Positions 30,501 to 39,022 are shown, counted from the stretch's first letter. The stretch: 64,000 bases of DNA from JAMHWF01 sp048500255 (GCA_048500255.1 JASNYH010000001.1:806001-870000), one strand, 5' to 3'. Numbers and translations: made by a program. Notes: a model not told the origin generated them from the letters alone.

Positions 30501-31291
30501 AGCACGCGCACCTGGCGCTGCACCGCGAGGACGAGAAGATCCGCTATCGCGACGTGCAGGCGCAGCCGCGCAAGATCATCAGCTCTCCGACGTGGAGCGG
30601 CCTCGAGAGCGAGAAGGTCTCGTACAACGCCGGCTACACCAACGTGCACGAGCTGATCCCGTGGCGCACGCTCACCGGGCGCCAGCAGTTCTACCAGGAC
30701 CACCGCTGGATGATCGACTTCGGCGAGGGCTTCGTCAGCTACCGCCCGCCGGTCGACCTGAAGACGCTGCCCGAGGTCGAGGGCCGCAAGCCCAACGGCC
30801 ACCCCGAGATCGCGCTGAACTTCATCACGCCGCACCAGAAGTGGGGCATCCACTCGACCTACAGCGACAACCTGATGATGCTCACGCTCAACCGCGGCGG
30901 GCCCGTCATCTGGCTGAGCGAGGACGACGCAAGACGCGGCGGCATCGTCGACAACGACTGGGTCGAGCTGTTCAACGCGAACGGCGCCATCGCGGCGCGC
31001 GCGGTGGTGAGCCAGCGCGTCAACCCCGGCATGGTGCTGATGTACCACGCGCAGGAGAAGATCATCAACACGCCGGGCTCCGAGATCACCGGCACGCGCG
31101 GCGGCATCCACAACTCGGTGACGCGCGTCGTCTTGAAGCCCACGCACATGATCGGCGGCTACGCGCAGTACAGCTACGGCTTCAACTACTACGGAACGAT
31201 CGGCACCAACCGCGACGAGTTCGTGCTCGTGCGCAAGATGGCCAAGGTCGACTGGATGGACGGTGAAGGCCCGCAAGGAGCACAGGCATGA
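27515..31291 (+). CDS. narG: Respiratory nitrate reductase alpha subunit NarG
   Basis: 1258 residues, normal length. The cytoplasmic catalytic subunit holds the bis-MGD molybdenum cofactor and FS0 cluster and reduces nitrate to nitrite. The FS0 motif is HGTNCTGSCSW with a further Cys in NHEPRGCARG; the Mo-ligating Asp lies in SFYDWYCDLPP near residue 220. Later features include AMNHWYHCDMNYRG and CLYSDIVLPTATWYEKND. There is no typical twin-arginine signal, consistent with an inward-facing Nar. The stop overlaps the narH start (ATGA). Confidence 0.98.
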   Translation: MSHFLDRLTHFSQPREEFAEGHGVATGEDRTWEDAYRARWQHDKIVRSTHGTNCTGSCSWKIYVKGGIVTWETQQTDYPRTRPDLPNHEPRGCARGASYSWYLYSANRVKYPLVRGRLLKHWRAARTVARSAVDAWASIVENDAQRRDWQRQRGLGGFVRASWDEVNEIVAAANVYTIKRHGPDRVIGFSPIPAMSMVSYAAGSRYLSLIGGVCMSFYDWYCDLPPSSPQTWGEQTDVPESADWYNSTYLIAWGSNVPQTRTPDAHFFTEVRYKGAKVVAVTPDYAEVSKLADLWMHPKQGTDAALAMAMGHVILKEFYFDKRSSYFDDYARRYTDLPLLVQLKEQTLADGRRTLVPDRYLRASDFDGKLDQANNPEWKTVAFGPDGNVVLPNGSIGFRWGPDGRPDAGKWNLEDKEAREGNTVKLKLSVLEDGAQPHDVVDVAFPYFGGNDTPHFNANKQGGDVLVRRVPAARVALGGAQGEALVATVFDLLAANYGVTRGLTGESPVSYDDNVPYTPTWQQRITGVPREQAIAVARQFAANADKTRGKSMVIIGAAMNHWYHCDMNYRGIINMLMLCGCIGQTGGGWAHYVGQEKLRPQTGWTALAFALDWIRPPRQMNSTSFFYAHTDQWRYEKLGMEEILSPLADKAAYRGSMIDYNVRAERMGWLPSAPQLQTNPLQLVRDAQAAGVDAKDYVVQGLKNGSLRMSCEDPDHPDNWPRNLFVWRSNLLGSSGKGHEYFLKHLLGTTHGVQGKDLGPHDAKPSEVEWHAEAPEGKLDLLVTLDFRMSTTCLYSDIVLPTATWYEKNDLNTSDMHPFIHPLSTAVDPAWQARSDWEIYKGFAKAFSEVCVGHLGVEKEVVLTPLMHDTPAELAQALDVKDWKKGEVDLLPGKTAPQIAVVERDYPNVHKRFTALGPLMEKAGNGGKGIAWNTAEEVRQLAELNGKVHTDGVTQGMPRIETDIDACEVILQLAPETNGHVAVKAWEALSKATGREHAHLALHREDEKIRYRDVQAQPRKIISSPTWSGLESEKVSYNAGYTNVHELIPWRTLTGRQQFYQDHRWMIDFGEGFVSYRPPVDLKTLPEVEGRKPNGHPEIALNFITPHQKWGIHSTYSDNLMMLTLNRGGPVIWLSEDDARRGGIVDNDWVELFNANGAIAARAVVSQRVNPGMVLMYHAQEKIINTPGSEITGTRGGIHNSVTRVVLKPTHMIGGYAQYSYGFNYYGTIGTNRDEFVLVRKMAKVDWMDGEGPQGAQA

Positions 31292-32811
31292 AGGTACGCG
31301 CGCAAATCGGCATGGTGTTGAACCTGGACAAGTGCATCGGCTGCCACACCTGTTCGGTCACCTGCAAGAACGTCTGGACCAACCGGCCCGGCGTCGAGTA
31401 CGCCTGGTTCAACAACGTCGAGACCAAGCCCGGCATCGGCTATCCCAAGGAGTGGGAGAACCAGGACAAGTGGAAGGGCGGCTGGGTGCGCAACCCCGAC
31501 GGCTCGATCGAGCCGCGCCAGGGCGGCAAGTGGCGCCTGCTGATGCGCATCTTCGCCAACCCGAACCTGCCGCAGATCGACGACTACTACGAACCGTTCA
31601 CCTTCGACTACGACCACCTGCAGTCGGCGCCCGAGACCCGGGCCGCGCCGACGGCGCGTCCGCGCAGCCTGATCACCGGCGAGCGCATGCAGAAGATCGA
31701 GTGGGGCCCGAACTGGGAAGAGATCCTCGGCGGCGAATTCTCCAAGCGCTCGAAGGACAAGAACTTCGACGATGTGCAGAAGGACATCTACGGTCAGTTC
31801 GAGAACACCTTCATGATGTACCTGCCGCGGCTGTGCGAGCACTGCCTGAACCCGGCGTGCGTCGCGTCGTGCCCGTCGGGCTCGATCTACAAGCGCGAGG
31901 AAGACGGCATCGTGCTGATCGATCAGGACAAGTGCCGCGGCTGGCGCATGTGCGTCTCGGGCTGCCCGTACAAGAAGATCTACTACAACTGGGAGAGCGG
32001 CAAGGCCGAGAAGTGCATCTTCTGCTACCCGCGCATCGAGGCCGGCCAGCCGACGGTGTGCTCCGAGACCTGCGTCGGGCGCATCCGTTATCTCGGCGTC
32101 GTGCTCTACGACGCCGACCGCATCGCCGAGGCCGCCAGCGTCGAGCGCGACCGCGACCTGTACCAGGCGCAGCTCGACATCTTCCTCGACCCGAACGACC
32201 CGAAGGTGATCGCGCAGGCGCGCGCCGACGGCATCCCCGAGGCGTGGCTGGTCGCCGCGCGCTCCAGCCCGGTGTGGAAGATGGCGATGGAGTGGAAGAT
32301 CGCGCTGCCGCTGCACCCCGAGTACCGCACGCTGCCGATGGTGTGGTACGTGCCGCCGCTGTCGCCGATCGCGTCGGCGGCCAACGCCGGCCACCTCGGC
32401 AGCCACGGCGAGATCCCCGACGTGGCGCAGCTGCGCATCCCCGTGCAGTACCTCGCCAACTTGCTGACCGCCGGCGACACGGCGCCCGTCGAGCGCGCGC
32501 TCGTGCGCATGCTGGCGATGCGCGCGTACCAGCGCGACAAGCACGTCGAGCAGCGCGAGAACCTCGCCGTGCTCGAGCAGGCGGGCCTGACCGTCGCCGA
32601 GGTCGAGGACATGTACCGCGTGATGGCGATCGCCAATTACGAGGACCGCTTCGTCATCCCGACGACGCACCGCGAGTACGCCGAGAACGCCTTCGACCTG
32701 CGCGGTGGCTGCGGCTTCTCGTTCGGCAACGCCTGTTCCGACGGCGCCACCGAGGCCAGCCTGTTCGGCACGCCGAAGAAGCGCACGATCCCCATCAAGG
32801 CCACGGTGTGA
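31288..32811 (+). CDS. narH: Respiratory nitrate reductase beta subunit NarH
   Basis: 507 residues. The iron-sulfur subunit wires electrons from NarI haems to NarG through three [4Fe-4S] and one [3Fe-4S] cluster. The cysteine groups are CIGCHTCSVTC (near 16), CEHCLNPACVASC (near 185), CRGWRMCVSGC (near 218, with the Trp that marks the [3Fe-4S] site) and CIFC...CSETC. A 4-base overlap couples it to narG. Confidence 0.98.
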   Translation: MKVRAQIGMVLNLDKCIGCHTCSVTCKNVWTNRPGVEYAWFNNVETKPGIGYPKEWENQDKWKGGWVRNPDGSIEPRQGGKWRLLMRIFANPNLPQIDDYYEPFTFDYDHLQSAPETRAAPTARPRSLITGERMQKIEWGPNWEEILGGEFSKRSKDKNFDDVQKDIYGQFENTFMMYLPRLCEHCLNPACVASCPSGSIYKREEDGIVLIDQDKCRGWRMCVSGCPYKKIYYNWESGKAEKCIFCYPRIEAGQPTVCSETCVGRIRYLGVVLYDADRIAEAASVERDRDLYQAQLDIFLDPNDPKVIAQARADGIPEAWLVAARSSPVWKMAMEWKIALPLHPEYRTLPMVWYVPPLSPIASAANAGHLGSHGEIPDVAQLRIPVQYLANLLTAGDTAPVERALVRMLAMRAYQRDKHVEQRENLAVLEQAGLTVAEVEDMYRVMAIANYEDRFVIPTTHREYAENAFDLRGGCGFSFGNACSDGATEASLFGTPKKRTIPIKATV

Positions 32812-32825
32812 AAAGGACGACGACG

Positions 32826-33530
32826 ATGTTCGCCAAGACCCCTGCCCCCGCCACCGACCTGACGCACCGGCGCACGCTGCGCCTGCTCGCCGCGCTGCTC
32901 GGTTACCCGGGCGCCGAGCTGCGCGCCGCGCTGCCCGAGCTGGCCGACGCGCTGGCCGCCGACACGACGCTGCCGCGCGCGCGCGTCGCCGAGTTGCACG
33001 CGCTGGTGCAGCAGCTCGCCGCGATGGACGCCTACGACGCCGAAGCGCGCTACGTCGAGACCTTCGACCGCGGCCGCGCGACCAGCCTGCACCTGTTCGA
33101 GCACGTGCACGGCGACTCGCGCGAGCGCGGACCGGCGCTCGTCGACCTGCAGCAGACCTACGAGCGCGCCGGCCTTTACCTCACGGCCGCCGAGCTGCCC
33201 GACCACCTCACCGTCGTGCTCGAGTTCGCGTCGACGCAGCCGCCCAAGCTGGCGCGCGCCTTCCTCGGCGAGATGGCGCACATCCTCGTCGCCGTGTTCA
33301 GCGCGCTGCGCGAGCGCGGCAGCCCCTACGCCTGCGTCGTCGCCGCCGTGCTCGAGCTGGCCGGCGAGCGCGTGCAGGCCGTGCCGGTGGCGGCCGACGC
33401 GCCGCTCGACGAGGCCTGGGCCGAACCGCCTGCCTTCGACGGCTGCAGCACGCGCGGCCAGTCACGCCCCGACGCGCCGCAACCGATCACCATCGTCCGC
33501 AAGCCCTCCGCGCAAGGAGTCCGCGCATGA
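32826..33530 (+). CDS. narJ: Nitrate reductase assembly chaperone NarJ
   Basis: 234 residues from ATG 32826, preceded by AAGGACG. NarJ binds the NarG N-terminus and controls insertion of the molybdenum cofactor and membrane docking of NarGH; it is not part of the final enzyme. Typical features are RLLAALLGYPGAEL, YVETFDRGRATSLHLFEHVHGDSRERG (cited by FDRGR and LHLFEHVHGDSR) and ELPDHLTVVLEF. The stop overlaps narI (ATGA). Confidence 0.96.
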   Translation: MFAKTPAPATDLTHRRTLRLLAALLGYPGAELRAALPELADALAADTTLPRARVAELHALVQQLAAMDAYDAEARYVETFDRGRATSLHLFEHVHGDSRERGPALVDLQQTYERAGLYLTAAELPDHLTVVLEFASTQPPKLARAFLGEMAHILVAVFSALRERGSPYACVVAAVLELAGERVQAVPVAADAPLDEAWAEPPAFDGCSTRGQSRPDAPQPITIVRKPSAQGVRA

Positions 33531-34255
33531 ACGCCTGGCTCGAAACCTTCCTGTTCGCCTACTACCCCTACATCGCGCTCGTCGTCTTCATCGTCGGCAG
33601 CCTGGTGCGCTTCGACCGCGACCAGTACACATGGAAGAGCGACTCGTCGCAGCTGCTGCGCGCGGGCAGCCTGCGCTGGGGCAGCATCCTGTTCCACGTC
33701 GGCATCCTGTTCCTGCTGTTCGGCCACACCTTCGGCATGCTGACGCCGCACGCGCTGTACAGCCCGTTCATCGAGGCGGGCCCGAAGCAGCTGCTGGCCA
33801 TCGTGACCGGCGGGCTGGCCGGCGCGGCCGTCTTCGTCGGCCTGACGCTGCTGCTGCATCGGCGCCTGTTCGACGCGCGCATCCGCGCCACCTCGCGCAC
33901 CAGCGACGTCGCCGTGCTGCTGCTGCTGTGGCTGCAGGTCGTGCTCGGCCTGGCGACGATCCCGCTGTCGCTCAACCATCTCGACGGATCGACGATGCTC
34001 AAGCTCGCCGACTGGGCGCAGCGCATCGTCACCTTCCGCCCGATCCCGGCCGAGCTGCTGGCCGACACGAGCTGGGTCTTCAAGGCGCACATGTTCCTCG
34101 GCATGTCGCTGTTCGTCGTGTTCCCGTTCACGCGGCTGGTGCACGTGTGGAGCGGCTTCGGAACGCTGGCCTACGTCGTTCGACCGTACCAGGTCGTGCG
34201 CACGCGCCGGCTCAACCTGCCCGATGGCCATCAGCAGCCGCAGCGCCTGGTCTGA
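33527..34255 (+). CDS. narI: Respiratory nitrate reductase gamma subunit NarI
   Basis: 242 residues with five membrane helices. NarI is the di-haem cytochrome b that oxidises quinol at the periplasmic side and anchors NarGH. Haem-ligand histidines are seen in LFHVGILFLLFGHTFGML and in the last helices (WVFKAHMFLGMSL, RLVHVWSGF). The start overlaps narJ, and the frame upstream of the ATG is a shadow of narJ. Confidence 0.97.
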   Translation: MNAWLETFLFAYYPYIALVVFIVGSLVRFDRDQYTWKSDSSQLLRAGSLRWGSILFHVGILFLLFGHTFGMLTPHALYSPFIEAGPKQLLAIVTGGLAGAAVFVGLTLLLHRRLFDARIRATSRTSDVAVLLLLWLQVVLGLATIPLSLNHLDGSTMLKLADWAQRIVTFRPIPAELLADTSWVFKAHMFLGMSLFVVFPFTRLVHVWSGFGTLAYVVRPYQVVRTRRLNLPDGHQQPQRLV

Positions 34256-34271
34256 TGCGAAGGAGAACGAC

Positions 34272-35147
34272 ATGAGCGGATGCGGAAGCGGCGGCTGCGG
34301 CTGCGGCGGCAAGAAGATGACGCCCGAGCTGCGCGCGACGGGCTTCGAATGCCCCGAGGAGCTCGCGTTCGCGCGCGACGAGCGGCCCGTCGCGACGGTC
34401 GGCGGCGTGGCGCTGCACGCGCCGGGCGAGCGCCCCGACGACGAGACGCTGCGCCAGCGCGCCTGCACCGAGCTGCTGCGCCAGGCGGCGCAGCGCGCCG
34501 GCCTGCTCGCCGCCGACGACGCGCCGGCGACCGACGGCACGACGAGCGCCGGCGCGTCGCGGGCGATCGAGGCGCTGCTCGAGCGCGAGCTGGCGGTGCC
34601 CGAGCCGTCGGACGATGCCTGCCGGCGCCACCATGCGGCGCATGCGGCGCTCTATTCGCGCGGCGAGCGCGTGCTGCTGCGCCACGTGCTGTTCGCCGTC
34701 ACGCCGGGCGTCGAGGTGCAGGCGCTGCGCCGGCGCGCCGAGGCGCTGCTGCTCGAGCTGCGCTGCGCCGATCCGGCCGGCAGCGCCTTCGCCGACGCGG
34801 CGCGCCAGTGGTCCAACTGCCCGAGCGGCGCCGCAGGCGGCGAGCTCGGCTGGCTCGAGCGCGGCGACGTCGCGCCCGAGTTCGCGCGCGAAGTATTCGG
34901 CGGCAGCGCCGAGATCGGCGTGCTGCCGCGCCTGGTGCACAGCCGCCACGGCCTGCACGTCGTCGAGGTGTGCGCGCGCGCCGCCGGCGAGGCCCTGCCC
35001 TACGAGCAGGTGCAAGGCGCCGTGGCACTCGCGCTGCGCCAGCAGTCGTGGGTCAATGCGCTGCGCCAGTACCTCAAGCTGCTCGCCGGTGCGACGGCGC
35101 TCGAAGGCGTCGACCTGGTCGCCGCCGACACGCCGCTCGTGCAATAG
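34272..35147 (+). CDS. PpiC-type (parvulin) peptidyl-prolyl isomerase of the nar operon
   Basis: 291 residues from ATG 34272, behind AAGGAG. The N-terminus is a small Cys/Gly-rich tail (MSGCGSGGCGCGGKKM). The parvulin domain (about 130-235) shows RVLLRHVLFAV, FADAARQWSNCPSGAAGGELGW (cited by ARQWSNCPS and GGELGWLERGD) and HSRHGLHVVEV, the NifM/PpiC pattern. No signal peptide is visible, so it should be cytoplasmic and may help NarG or NarH folding (inference from position 16 bases after narI). Such genes follow narI in several denitrifying betaproteobacteria. Confidence 0.85.
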   Translation: MSGCGSGGCGCGGKKMTPELRATGFECPEELAFARDERPVATVGGVALHAPGERPDDETLRQRACTELLRQAAQRAGLLAADDAPATDGTTSAGASRAIEALLERELAVPEPSDDACRRHHAAHAALYSRGERVLLRHVLFAVTPGVEVQALRRRAEALLLELRCADPAGSAFADAARQWSNCPSGAAGGELGWLERGDVAPEFAREVFGGSAEIGVLPRLVHSRHGLHVVEVCARAAGEALPYEQVQGAVALALRQQSWVNALRQYLKLLAGATALEGVDLVAADTPLVQ

Positions 35148-35233
35148 CGCGACGCGCGCCGATCGGGGCACCGCGCGGCCTAGGGCCTTGCGGCCTCGCG
35201 TAGCATCGGCAGTCTCGCAAACGACGACCGACC

Positions 35234-36418
35234 ATGTTGACGCAGATCGAAGAAGCGCCGCGGCCCACGGGCCGCGGCTGGGCGCTGTGGGCGCTCGGGT
35301 TCCGTCCGTTCTATCTCGCCGCGAGCATCTTCGCGGCGCTGTCGATCGCGCTGTGGGCGGCGCAGGTCTCGGGCTGGCTCGGCCGCTCGTACCTCGACGC
35401 GTCGGCCTGGCATGCGCACGAGATGCTGTTCGGCTACACGGCGGCCGTCATCGTCGGCTTCCTGTTCACCGCCGGGCGCAACTGGACGGGCGAGCCCACG
35501 CCCACCGGCCGCGCGCTGCAGGCCATGGTCGCGCTGTGGCTGGCCGGCCGCCTGCTCGTGCTCACGCCGTGGTTCTGGCCGTCGGCGATCGTCAATGCCG
35601 CGTTCCCGCTCGCCGCGGCGGCGGCGTTCGCCGTGCCGCTGGCGCGCGCGAAGAACAAGCGCAACTACTTCTTCGTGCCCTTGCTCGTGCTGCTGGGCGT
35701 GGCGCAGTTCGGCGTGCACCTCGCGCTGACCGGCCGGCTCGCGCTGCCGGCGGGGCTGGGGCTGCGCGTCGGGCTCGACGTCGTGCTGTTCATCATGGCT
35801 GTGATGGGCGGGCGCGTGATCCCGATGTTCACCAACAACGGCGTGCCCGGGGCGGCGGCGACGCGCGACCCGCGCGTCGAGAAGGCGGCGCTGGGCAGCG
35901 TGCTCGCGCTGCTGGCGGCCGACGCGCTGCAGCTGCAGGGTCCGCTGCTCGCACTGCTGCTGGCGGTGTGCGCCGTCTCGCAGCTCGTACGCTGGGCGCT
36001 GTGGCAGCCGTGGACGACGCTGCGCGCGCCGCTGGTGTGGATCCTGCACGCGGCCTACCTCTGGATCGTCGTCCACCTCGTGATGCGCGCGCTCGCCGAG
36101 ATCGGCGCCGCGCCGACACACCTGGCGACGCACGCGCTGACGATCGGCGCCATCGGCGGCCTGACGATCGGCATGATGACGCGCACGGCGCGCGGCCACA
36201 CCGGCCTGCCGCTGCGCGCCGACGGCATCGAAGTCGCGTGCTACGGTGCCGTGCTGCTGGCGGCCGTCGTGCGCGTGTTCGTGCCGCTCGTCGCGCCCGG
36301 CGCCTACGTGCCGTCGATCGTCATCTCGGCAACTTTGTGGTCGGCCGGCTTCGCGCTCTACGCCGTGCGCTACGCGCCGATCCTGACGCGCCCGCGCATC
36401 GACGGTCGGCCGGGCTGA
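35234..36418 (+). CDS. nnrS: NnrS family haem-copper membrane protein
   Basis: 394 residues with about 12 hydrophobic segments. NnrS proteins are linked to nitric oxide stress tolerance during denitrification and contain haem and copper. Family signs are LWALGFRPFYLAAS at the start, WHAHEMLFGYTAAVIVGFLFTAGRNWTG (cited by HAHEMLFGY and FLFTAGRNWTG), GGRVIPMFTNNG and MMTRTARGHTG. It lies 86 bases after the isomerase gene; no clear FNR box was found in that gap, so it may be read from the nar operon. Confidence 0.93.
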   Translation: MLTQIEEAPRPTGRGWALWALGFRPFYLAASIFAALSIALWAAQVSGWLGRSYLDASAWHAHEMLFGYTAAVIVGFLFTAGRNWTGEPTPTGRALQAMVALWLAGRLLVLTPWFWPSAIVNAAFPLAAAAAFAVPLARAKNKRNYFFVPLLVLLGVAQFGVHLALTGRLALPAGLGLRVGLDVVLFIMAVMGGRVIPMFTNNGVPGAAATRDPRVEKAALGSVLALLAADALQLQGPLLALLLAVCAVSQLVRWALWQPWTTLRAPLVWILHAAYLWIVVHLVMRALAEIGAAPTHLATHALTIGAIGGLTIGMMTRTARGHTGLPLRADGIEVACYGAVLLAAVVRVFVPLVAPGAYVPSIVISATLWSAGFALYAVRYAPILTRPRIDGRPG

Positions 36419-36433
36419 CGGCCCACCCCGGCG

Positions 36434-37876
36434 TCAGCCGTCGCCGCCGCCGTGCGGTAACACGAGCGTGGCGCGCAGCCCCGTCAGCGGCGAGATTTCG
36501 AGGGCCAGCGAGCCCTCGTAGAGCGCCGCGAGGTCGCGCACGATCGCCAGGCCGAGCCCGCTGCCGGGCACCGATTCGTCGAGGCGCGCACCGCGCTCGA
36601 CCGCACGCTCGCGCGACGGCGCATCGATGCCCGGCCCGTCGTCGTCGACGACGATCGCCACCGAACGCCGCGCGTCGCCGTCGCGCAGCGCGGCCGACAC
36701 GCGGACCTCGCTGCGCGCCCACTTGCAGGCGTTGTCGAGCAGGTTGCCGATCATCTCCTGCACGTCCTGCGCGTCGCAGCCCACCGCCAGCGCCGCCGGG
36801 ATGCGCGCTTCGATGCGCAACCCGCGCGCGACGTGCAGCCGCTGCATCGCCTTGACCAGCCCGTCGGCGAGCGGGCCGATCTCGCAGCGCAGGCCGGGCG
36901 TGCCCAGCGCACCGGCCGCGCGCGCGCGGGCGAGGTGCCGGTCGACCTGGCGGCGCGCCAGCTCGACCTGCTCGGCGACGGTGCGCGCCAGTGCGAGGCC
37001 GCCGTGGCCGTCGGCCTCGGCGGCCTGCGCCGCCTGCGACATCACGGCCAGCGGCGTCCTCACGGCATGTGCGAGGTTGCCCGCCTGCGTGCGCGATCGC
37101 TCGACCACCTCTTCCCGTCGCTGCAACACGGCATTGAATCCGTCGACGAGCGGCTGCACCTCGGCCGGGAAGCGCCCTTCGAGCCGCGTGCTGCGGCCGG
37201 CATGCAGATGCTGCAGCGACGCCGACAGCGCGCGCAGCGGCGCCAGCCCGATCGCGACCTGCGCCACCGCCGCCGCCGTCAGCAGCAGCGCCAGCCCGAC
37301 CAGCGACAGCGCGAGCACGCGATCGAAGTCGTGGCCGGCGCTGCGCATGTCGGCCATGTCGCCGGCGACGAGCACTCGCCACGCCACGGCCGCATCGCTG
37401 CCGAGCCCGACACCGCGCTCGACGGCGAGCAGCGTCGCTGCGCCCGGACCCGCGATCGTGTGCACGTGCACCTGGCCGTCGGCCAGCGCATCGCGCGGCA
37501 CCGCAAGCTCGGCGTCCCACAGCGAGCGCGAGCGCAGCACCGCCTGGCGCTCGCCTTCGGGGCCGAGCCGGTCGAGCTGCCAGTACAGGCCCGAATAGGG
37601 GCGGCTCCATCGCGGATCGCTCAGCGCCGCCGTGTCCACCGCAGGCCGACCCGTCGCGTCGACTTCGAAGCGCGTCGTGACCTGATCGAGCTGCGCGATC
37701 AGCGAGCCGGCGAACTGGCGCTCGACGTGATCGCGAAACAGCGCCGCGAGCGTCCAGCCCGCGGCCACGATCGCCAGCGCCACCGCCGCCGCGGTGGCGA
37801 GCAGCAGCCGCCAGCGCAGCGACAGCGGCGTGCGCGCCGGGCGGCTCGCCGGATCCGCCTGCGACGCACTCATCAT
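36434..37876 (-). CDS. Two-component sensor histidine kinase (PhoQ/QseC-like)
   Basis: 480 residues. Membrane segments lie near 22-45 and 188-210 around a periplasmic sensor domain of about 140 residues; a HAMP-like linker leads to His270 (GNLAHAVRTPLAVM) and an ATPase domain with NLLDNACKWA, DDDGPGID and GSGLGLAI. It overlaps the response regulator by 4 bases (ATGA). The signal is unknown. The operon partner genes (PepSY protein, SHP/DHC cytochromes) suggest a link to cytochrome or NO/oxygen physiology, but that is inference from position. Confidence 0.93.
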   Translation of the reverse strand: MMSASQADPASRPARTPLSLRWRLLLATAAAVALAIVAAGWTLAALFRDHVERQFAGSLIAQLDQVTTRFEVDATGRPAVDTAALSDPRWSRPYSGLYWQLDRLGPEGERQAVLRSRSLWDAELAVPRDALADGQVHVHTIAGPGAATLLAVERGVGLGSDAAVAWRVLVAGDMADMRSAGHDFDRVLALSLVGLALLLTAAAVAQVAIGLAPLRALSASLQHLHAGRSTRLEGRFPAEVQPLVDGFNAVLQRREEVVERSRTQAGNLAHAVRTPLAVMSQAAQAAEADGHGGLALARTVAEQVELARRQVDRHLARARAAGALGTPGLRCEIGPLADGLVKAMQRLHVARGLRIEARIPAALAVGCDAQDVQEMIGNLLDNACKWARSEVRVSAALRDGDARRSVAIVVDDDGPGIDAPSRERAVERGARLDESVPGSGLGLAIVRDLAALYEGSLALEISPLTGLRATLVLPHGGGDG

Positions 37877-38535
37877 GCGTGGCAGTCGAGCCGGTAGCCC
37901 AGCCCGCGCACCGTTTCGATGGCCGCGGCGGGCAGCTTGCGGCGCAGCCGCCCGACGAAGACCTCGATCGTGTTGGAGTCGCGATCGAAGTCCTGCGCAT
38001 AGAGGTGCTCGGTGAGCTCGGTTCGAGACACGACGCGGCCCGGCCGGTGCATCAGGTAAGCCAGAAGCCGGTACTCGTGCGCCGTCAGCGCGACGGGCCG
38101 GCCGTCCACGCTCACGCGCCCGCTGCGCGTGTCGAGCTCGATGGCGCCGCAGCGCAGGACGGGCGAGGCGATGCCCTGCGCGCGGCGGATCAGCGCGCGC
38201 AGCCGCGCCAGCAGTTCCTCGACGTGGAACGGCTTGGCGAGGTAGTCGTCGGCGCCGGCGTCGATGCCGGCAACCTTGTCGGTCCAGCTGTCGCGGGCGG
38301 TGAGGATCAGCACCGGCATCGCCAGGCCGGCGGCACGCCAGCGCTGCAGCACGCTCAGGCCGTCGAGATGCGGCAACCCGAGATCCAGCACCACCGCGTC
38401 GAACGGCTCGGTCTGCCCGAGGTGCTGGGCGTCGCGGCCGTCGGCGGCCTCGTCGACGGCATAGCCGGCGCCGTGCAGCGCCCCGCGCAGCTGCGCCCTG
38501 AGCGTCGGTTCGTCCTCGACCAGCAGCACGCGCAT
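37873..38535 (-). CDS. OmpR/QseB-family response regulator
   Basis: 220 residues. Receiver domain with Asp51 (VVLDLGLPHLDG), Lys in YLAKPF, then a winged-helix DNA-binding domain (VALTAHEYRLLAYLM, NTIEVFVGRLRRKL). OmpR-type regulators bind tandem direct half-sites spaced about 11 bases. Such a pair exists at 38941-38961 in front of the neighbouring cytochrome genes. Cognate kinase overlaps downstream. Confidence 0.95.
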   Translation of the reverse strand: MRVLLVEDEPTLRAQLRGALHGAGYAVDEAADGRDAQHLGQTEPFDAVVLDLGLPHLDGLSVLQRWRAAGLAMPVLILTARDSWTDKVAGIDAGADDYLAKPFHVEELLARLRALIRRAQGIASPVLRCGAIELDTRSGRVSVDGRPVALTAHEYRLLAYLMHRPGRVVSRTELTEHLYAQDFDRDSNTIEVFVGRLRRKLPAAAIETVRGLGYRLDCHA

Positions 38536-38559
38536 CGCAAGGGCGTCGACAGGGGCCGG

Positions 38560-38916
38560 TCAGCGCCGGCGTTCGCCGCGGCGCTCTTTCAGCACCTCGC
38601 CGCTGCGCGCATCGACTTCGAGCTTGACGATGCGCCCGTCGGGCTGCAGCAGCTTGACCTCGTAGATCCAGTGGCCGTGCTCGCGCTCGAGTTCCAGGTC
38701 GAGCAGCTCGCCGGGGTGGCTCTTCGCCAGGCGTTCGCGCAGCACCTCGAACGGCTTCACCTGGCCGGCACGGACCGCCGCGCGCACGCGCTCATGGTCC
38801 TTCTCGTCGTCGCCCGCCCTGGCGACGGAGAGGCCAGCGGCGACCAGCATCGCGGCGATGGCGGCAGCGGCCGATCGTCGCGCGAGGCGCAGCGCAGGTG
38901 GGGTCGTCGGCGTCAT
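38560..38916 (-). CDS. PepSY-domain periplasmic protein
   Basis: 118 residues from ATG 38916, with a probable signal peptide (about 1-33, ending VARAGDDE). The mature part is a single PepSY domain with LDLELEREHGHWIYEVKLLQPDG and KLEVDARSGEV (key residues W-Y-E-V and DARSGEV). Small PepSY proteins of this type are often encoded with PhoQ-like kinases and may modulate them. It lies 24 bases upstream of the response regulator on the same strand, so the three probably form one operon divergent from the cytochromes. Confidence 0.85.
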   Translation of the reverse strand: MTPTTPPALRLARRSAAAAIAAMLVAAGLSVARAGDDEKDHERVRAAVRAGQVKPFEVLRERLAKSHPGELLDLELEREHGHWIYEVKLLQPDGRIVKLEVDARSGEVLKERRGERRR

Positions 38917-38940
38917 GGCGCGAGCTTGCCTGCACCAAGC

Positions 38941-38961
38941 TGAACGCCCGATGAACGCCCG
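38941..38961. promoter_or_regulatory. Tandem 11-bp direct repeat, candidate operator for the adjacent OmpR-type regulator
   Basis: TGAACGCCCG occurs twice with starts exactly 11 bases apart (38941 and 38952), in the 106-base divergent region between the PepSY and cytochrome genes. Head-to-tail half-sites with one helical turn spacing are the usual OmpR-family operator. A related TTCACGCC follows. Confidence 0.5.
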
Positions 38962-39022
38962 GTTCACGCCAGCTTCAACGGCAGCCTCGAAGAATGCAGC
39001 CATCGCATCCGCTCTCGCCTCC

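Noticed and set aside
27440..31276. Long minus-strand open frame opposite narG (1278 codons)
   Set aside because: Shadow of narG; it shows no family similarity while narG is complete with all motifs.
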